Shown: positions 59,320-64,000 of the stretch, piece after piece
How the letters are laid out: the number at the start of each line of letters is the position of its first letter
How positions within the stretch are numbered: position 1 is the stretch's first letter
Assembly (NCBI GenBank): GCA_036785705.1
Contig: JAWUZG010000175.1
Location: 434,001 to 498,000, forward strand
Reading direction: 5' to 3'
Length of the DNA stretch: 64,000 bases
Source: Acanthornis magna
Taxonomy: Eukaryota > Chordata > Aves > Passeriformes > Acanthizidae
Notes under the pieces: model-generated
What the model saw: only the letters and a program-made list of their open reading frames with translations
Told to the model about the DNA's origin: nothing
Databases searched by the model: none
Position numbers and translations under genes: made by a program

Positions 59320-60284
59320 TTAAGCCTGTTGATTTATATTGTCCCAGAATTTGGATATTTCTGGGATTCCAAAATAGGGATTTTTGCCTGTATCATTACA
59401 TTGAAAAAGCTTGATTTCATTATTAAACTTGCAGGTTTTTTCTTTGGTTCCTTTCTGAGCCCAATACAGAGTTGGTTCTTCTGGGATCCACCCTATAGAA
59501 CTTCCGTTACTAACTTTATATCTCTTACAGGGAGTATTTCCTACTTCGCTAAGGAAGTTTTCCCCAGTATGCCAAAGGCACTCTTCTCCTATTACTATTG
59601 AACTTAAAATCCACCCTCCTGGCCGGTTTTCTCCTTTTATGTTTGTTCGGTTCCATTTAAGAAGTTCTACAGGGCCTAGGCTAGTGCCCTTCCATGGCCA
59701 TTCCTCTGTCATTAAAGCCCCACCACAGACTCAACAGTTGGTAATGTTTAGTTCCTTACTTATTCTTTCCCCCAGTTCTACAAACAGGTTTTTCCCTACT
59801 CCTGAGATTTCCATTTCTTTTTCCAATTGTTGTTTGAGTTTTGTATACAAATCCTGATGTGGGGTTGATACAGGGTTGGATTGCTGGGTTGGTTTCACCT
59901 TTTTGTTTACTGTTTGTTCCTTTACCAAATCTTGGACTCGGTTACTAAGGGCAAAAGTGAAGCAAACCCATTTTTCCCCTTTTGGACATTTTTCTCCTAA
60001 CCTACTACCACTTGTTCCTAAGTTTTCCGCAATCCAGTATCTTTTCCCATTTTGTGTGCAAGTAGCTAATTTGGATGGATCATAGCATTGATTGCTAACA
60101 TGAGTATGGGTAAAAAAAAGGAACCTCGGGTTCTTTCCCAGTAAAGTGTCCAGTAGCATTTGCAACACGATTTTGCTTGTGTCCCATAAGGGAAAAGGCA
60201 AAGAATGAATGACACAAGGAGGAATAGTAGAGGTCCGGTATGGCTTATAACCCCACCTCCCATGCCTATGGGGTTGCTGCCCAT
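59320..60284 (-). pseudogene. env: Retroviral env, surface subunit part
   Basis: Three frames cover the surface subunit: a signal-peptide-like hydrophobic start (GPLLFLLVSFILCLF, frame 60,066-60,284), a frame at 59,731-60,201 and one at 59,320-59,712 with NRT and NGSS glycosylation sites. The stop at 59,731-59,733 falls where a CWxC-type motif would have its tryptophan (C-stop-V-C-G-G), a single-base loss of the isomerase-like motif typical of gamma-type Env. The subunit is therefore interrupted by a frameshift near 60,200 and this stop. Confidence 0.75.
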
Positions 60285-60352
60285 AGCAGGGCTATAGAAT
60301 CTTCTCGGTGGCGAGTACAGTGGTCAATCCGGTCTTGCCCTCTATTTCCTTG

Positions 60353-60718
60353 TCACTTCCTCCTTATTAGTTTCCAAGCAAATCGCCTTCGACACTTTTT
60401 AACTGTGGTTTCCCATTGTTCCTCAGGTACTTCCCATTCAACAGGTACTCGAAATTCCCACCCACAGAGCAAAGTTATTATTTGAGTTAACCCTAGTTCT
60501 GTCTGGATAGGGAGTGAATTTCGCTCTCGACACTTCATGCAATGAGCTTGCCATTTTTGTGAATGACAATACCAGTTTTTCCCACAATGTATGCAGTTAC
60601 ATTTAACCCAGCTAGCATGTCCGATGAACCAGACAAGGTATGTGGTATGGCATTGAAGAAGGTTGTAATATCTCCTTGAGATTAGGATACAGTCTGTTTT
60701 CTTCTTTATATAAATCAC
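60353..60718 (-). CDS. Cysteine-rich ORF between pol and env of the provirus
   Basis: The 121-residue frame has cysteine clusters (CNCIHCGKNWYC and CMKCRER) that could bind metal, a middle with VPVEWEVPEEQWE, and a basic end (KKCRRRFAWKLIRRK). Simple gammaretroviruses overlap pol and env and have nothing here. Coding-like sequence continues to the right in another frame, starting from an ATG at about 60,928 that overlaps the pol end, with one stop and one frameshift between. It may be a decayed accessory gene or an Env leader exon. I do not recognise the family. Confidence 0.45.
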   Translation of the reverse strand: MIYIKKKTDCILISRRYYNLLQCHTTYLVWFIGHASWVKCNCIHCGKNWYCHSQKWQAHCMKCRERNSLPIQTELGLTQIITLLCGWEFRVPVEWEVPEEQWETTVKKCRRRFAWKLIRRK

Positions 60719-60906
60719 AGGCTAAGGCTAAAACGTAAGGACCCTTTGTTCGAAATAGTCCTGATCCTCCAGTTTGGGGTGGAAGTATTCCTCCCCAAGG
60801 CGGGTATCAGAGGTTTCTCAAAACTTGTCCAGATGGCACTTGAAACCGCTGATATAAACTTGACCTTATTTTCCAATTATTTGTGATTCTCGGTACCTCC
60901 CTTGGA

Positions 60907-61344
60907 TCATTTGGGTCTTCCCAGTTCATTACCACCAAGTCCTCTCTTAAGAGTCAACCTGGTATCGCCTGGCTTAGAGGTTAGAGTCCACTCCTTAGGT
61001 TCTTCCACAGGTCCTTTAATTCTGCTGGCGTGGATCCATCCTCTTTCCCTGGTCCGGATCGCTGCCTCAGTTGTCAGTAGTACCTGAAAAGGACCTTCCC
61101 ATTGTGGGGTTAAAGATTGTTCTCTCCACAATTTCACTAATACCCATTCCCCTGGTTGGATATTATGAATTTTAAATTCTAAGGGAGTGGTTTGAGGGAT
61201 TATCCCTTTTAACCGCAAATTTTCAAGTGTTTTTGCAGTGGTGATGACACATTTTCTAACACTCATTTCCTCTTCTTCATAAGTAGCAGTTTCATGTTGT
61301 GTGGTTAAAAAAGGCAACCCAAACATCGTCTCATAACGTGACAC
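60907..61344 (-). pseudogene. pol: Integrase C-terminal part of pol
   Basis: The frame includes LRLKGIIPQTTPLEFKI, then WVLVKLWREQ and QWEGPFQVLLTT with GWIHASRIK: the DNA-binding C-terminal domain with the GPY/F-type module found in gammaretroviral integrases. It is separated by stops from the catalytic core frame to the right. Confidence 0.8.
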
Positions 61345-61524
61345 TCCCAGGTCTGACCTGGGTTGTGTTCAGATTCTCAGTAGAGCCAATGGTAAACATT
61401 TTACCCAGGACATCTGTGTTTCAATCATCAGTTTTGTTAGAGCTCTTTTTAAAGTCTGGTTCATTCTTTCTACCCGGCCCGAACTCTGTGGATGCCATGG
61501 GGTATGTGATTCCCATTTTATTCC

Positions 61525-62724
61525 CTACTGTACTACTATTTGTTGTAGTACATTTGAAGTAAAATGTGTTCCTCTACCTGAGTCTATTCTATTAACCATT
61601 CCGTATCTGGGAATAATTTGTTCTAAAAGGGTTTTACATACTACATTAGCTGTAGCTCTGACAGTGGGGACAGCTTCCACCCAATGAGTTAAATGATCTA
61701 TTATTACTAATAAAAATTTCCACTTCTGTACTTGAGGGAGTTCAGTAAAATCTACTTGGATACTTTGAAATGGTTGCAGAGCTAACTCGTGACCTCCTGG
61801 GGTTGTTTTTCTCATTACTTTTTTATTTACTTTTTGACAAGTTATGCATTTCTCAGTTACTTGCTTTGCTAATCCAAAGACCCCAATGCACCCATAATTC
61901 CTTAAAAAGTGATCACACAAAGCCTGAGTACCCCAATGAGTCTTTTGATGCAAGCCTTCTAATACTTTTCTAGTAAGCGGTTTATTAAGTAACTGCCTTC
62001 CATCAGGGAGTTTCCATTTGCCAGATGGATCTTGCTTTCCCCCAGTCTTACTTAATTCCTTTTCTTCTGCTTCACTAAATTTTGGAATTTCCGGTTCTTC
62101 CTTATCTGGAGTCAAAATTAACAAGATTTTTTTGGTCCCATTCTCTGCTGCATCTTTAGCTTCTTGGTCTGCCGGATTATTCCCTCTTATTTCTGGGGTC
62201 ATTCCCTTTTGGTGTCCCTTAACATGTACTACTGCTATTTCTTCTGGCAACTTTAGTGCTTCTAAAACCTCTAAAATCAGTCCTTCATGTATTAATCCTT
62301 TTCCCTTAGAATTTAGTAATCCTCTTTCTTCCCAAATTTTCCCAAAAGTATGTACTACTCCAAAGGCATATTTTGAATCAGTATATATGGTTCCTTTTTC
62401 TTTTGCTAGATATTCCAATGCTCTCTTTAGAGCATATAATTCACTAGATTGAGCTGACCAATGTGAAGGCAATTTCCCTTTTTCAATAGTCTGCATATTT
62501 TCTCCATCTACTAAAGTATATCCTGACATTCTTTTTCCTTGTAGGCATCTAGATGAACCATCAACATATATTTTTCTCCCTTCTGGGAGGGCCTGTTCTG
62601 CTAGATCTTCCCAAACCTTAGTTTGATATTGTATAATTTCTAAACAGTTATGTATTAAATCACTTTCTGGTTCTCCATATAAAAATTGAGCTGGGTTTAA
62701 ACTTTTGTCTACTTCTAATGTCAA
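61525..62724 (-). pseudogene. pol: RNase H and integrase core part of pol
   Basis: A 399-residue frame. RNase H shows YVDGSS (53-58), ELYAL (95-99), TDS (115-117), HVKGHQKG (167-174) and D186. Integrase follows with the HHCC zinc knot (H259, H263, C293, C296) and the first two catalytic aspartates (D325 in QVDF, D381 in DSGRGTHF). The frame stops (TAG at 61,525-61,527) before the catalytic glutamate, which is visible in the same direction at about 61,465 (GRVERMNQ). The broken frame cannot give active integrase. Confidence 0.85.
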
Positions 62725-62749
62725 GTCATCACTGTCTATTAGAATTGCT

Positions 62750-63211
62750 TCATATTTTTAACATTCTGCAATCGGTTAACCATTTTTCAGCTTTCTGATT
62801 TAACACGCTCCTGACTGCATGAGGACTATGCACAATTAACTTGCTTCCAAAAGTAAGTTTATGACTCTCTTCTACTCGAATGGCAGTAGCTGCTATAGCT
62901 TGTACACACACTGGCCAGGCATGGCTTACTGGATCTAGCATTTTAGATAAATAAGCTGTTGGCCTTTTCACTCCTCCCCATTCCTGAACTAAGACTCCAT
63001 GGGCTACTCCACTTTTTACATTCACATACAGATGAAAAGGTTTTTCTAATGAGGGTAAACCCAAAGCAGGTACTGAGGCTAGCTTAATCTTTAGTTCTTC
63101 TAATTTAATATCATCTTTAGTCCATTTTATATTGTCCCCCTCTGTCAATTTTTCGTACAAGAATTTTACTGCCTGTGTATACCCTTCAATCCACAGTCTA
63201 CAATATCCCAA
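62750..63211 (-). pseudogene. pol: Reverse transcriptase thumb/connection part of pol
   Basis: The frame contains LGYCRLWIEGYTQ, a KFLYEKLTEG segment, RPTAYLSKMLDPVS and CVQAIAATA, typical of the gammaretroviral thumb and connection (normally LG-CR-WI-G and YLSK-LDPV). A frameshift by about one A in a run near 62,757 separates it from the RNase H frame. Confidence 0.82.
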
Positions 63212-63545
63212 TAATCCAAGCAGCCTTCTAACTTCCTTCTTTGAAGAAGGAGGGGGGAGAGATAAAATCCCTGCAATCCACTCAGGATTTAGTTTTTAGC
63301 TTCCTTTACTTATTAAATGACTGAGATACTTTACTTCTGATTCCACAAATTGTAATTTTCCTTTTGATACTCTTAATCCTTTTTCCCCAAGAAAGTTTAA
63401 AAGTTTGATAGTAGTCTCTCTAACTTCTGTTTCAACTTCCCCGGATAAGAAAAGATCATCAATTTAGGTTTCTCAGCTGAAGGATATTGCAGGTGAAACT
63501 TGCTTCGAGAGAAAATCCCAATAGGTGTATTTTGTTTTAAACTAA
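63212..63545 (-). pseudogene. pol: Broken reverse transcriptase palm end
   Basis: A minus-strand frame reads IDDLFLSGEVETEV and then NFLGEKGLRVSKGKLQF, the region of the polymerase active site (Y-x-D-D) and beyond, with stops before and inside it. Upstream of the motif the reading becomes unrecognisable and the element ends at about 63,545. Confidence 0.7.
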
Positions 63546-64000
63546 TTATTTTTACCTGGAGTCTGAACACATGAGCAAAATGCACCTCTCCACCTAATAA
63601 TCAATTTTGACACCAAGCCATCCTGAGCACTAGATGAATCACCAGGTGAAGGGAAAAGAAGCATTTGGCCCTCTTCCAACAGCATTTCATGGTGCCTAGA
63701 TATGAAAGTCTTTGACAAAACAGTGCTTTTCCTGTATTTGAAATTGCAGCACATATTCATAATCTCCCAAGACAATAACCAGGAGTCTGCAAGTGTGATG
63801 CAAAGAGAAGTAGTAGAAATCAGAGGATCCTTTAGTTTTTGGTTTACTAATTTAGCCTGGGACTGGAAAGAACTCCAGAGCAAGGATTATAGAGTAGTTA
63901 TTTCCTGTGTTTGTGAAGATATGCATTTTCTTTCTTACTTTCTCCTCCCCCCCACCCCCATGCCCCATGTGGCATGGATCCTTTAAGTTTTAAGAGATTT
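63546..64000. other. Flanking sequence beyond the provirus, no gene seen
   Basis: The sequence no longer resembles retroviral pol on either strand and shows no recognised exon. It may be intron of the SEMA4D-like gene. Confidence 0.45.

Larger units (their letters stand above)
57744..63545 (-). mobile_element. 5'-truncated gammaretrovirus-like provirus
   Basis: On the minus strand, from right to left: the end of reverse transcriptase, RNase H, integrase with a GPY/F-type C-terminus, a cysteine-rich ORF, env, a polypurine tract and one LTR. Gag, protease, most of RT, the primer site and the 5' LTR are absent; sequence from about 63,545 rightwards is unrelated. Multiple stops and frameshifts occur in pol and env, so it is an old, dead copy. 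It lies antisense to and downstream of the SEMA4D-like exon, probably in its intron. Confidence 0.88.

Overview
The window looks like nuclear DNA from a bird, most likely a songbird. It is AT-rich with spliced exons, CpG-island promoters, several CR1 LINE pieces (including ends with the ATTCTRTG-type tail), an ERVL-type LTR of a kind common in songbirds, an alpharetrovirus-like LTR, and MHC class I leader and promoter fragments of songbird type. All family identifications are from recall; no search was run.

Layout. Positions 1 to about 28,100 are AT-rich sequence with no supportable gene: old CR1 fragments, a 46-base A tract, a polypyrimidine tract and small tandem repeats. Positions 28,755-43,991 on the minus strand carry FBXO15, the F-box subunit of an SCF ubiquitin ligase. 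Its CpG-island promoter lies at about 43.9-44.3 kb. Six coding exons are well supported by recalled similarity, splice sites and phase: the ATG exon, the F-box exon and four downstream exons. Further exons are tentative, and the last coding exon was not found. Three retroelement pieces lie in its introns and a solo LTR in the same orientation sits about 340 bp upstream of the start codon.

From 44.3 kb the character changes to a mosaic. It holds a solo LTR; a CR1 with its 5' half (ORF1 and endonuclease) but no reverse transcriptase; G-rich and GC-rich minisatellites; two inverted MHC class I 5' blocks (promoter, leader, intron repeat) with two broken alpha-1 exons; exon 1 of TMCO1 with its own CpG island; more CR1 ends; the first coding exon of a SEMA4D-like semaphorin on the plus strand at 57.4 kb; and, antisense to it, a 5'-truncated gammaretrovirus-like provirus (57.7-63.5 kb) with 3' LTR, broken env, a cysteine-rich ORF between pol and env, and broken pol.

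FBXO15, TMCO1, SEMA4D and MHC class I lie on different chromosomes in human. Their packing into about 14 kb, and the absence of TIMM21 where it is expected head-to-head with FBXO15, is the main surprise. It could reflect a duplicated-fragment chromosome (germline-restricted or W), a real rearrangement, or an assembly join near 44-45 kb.
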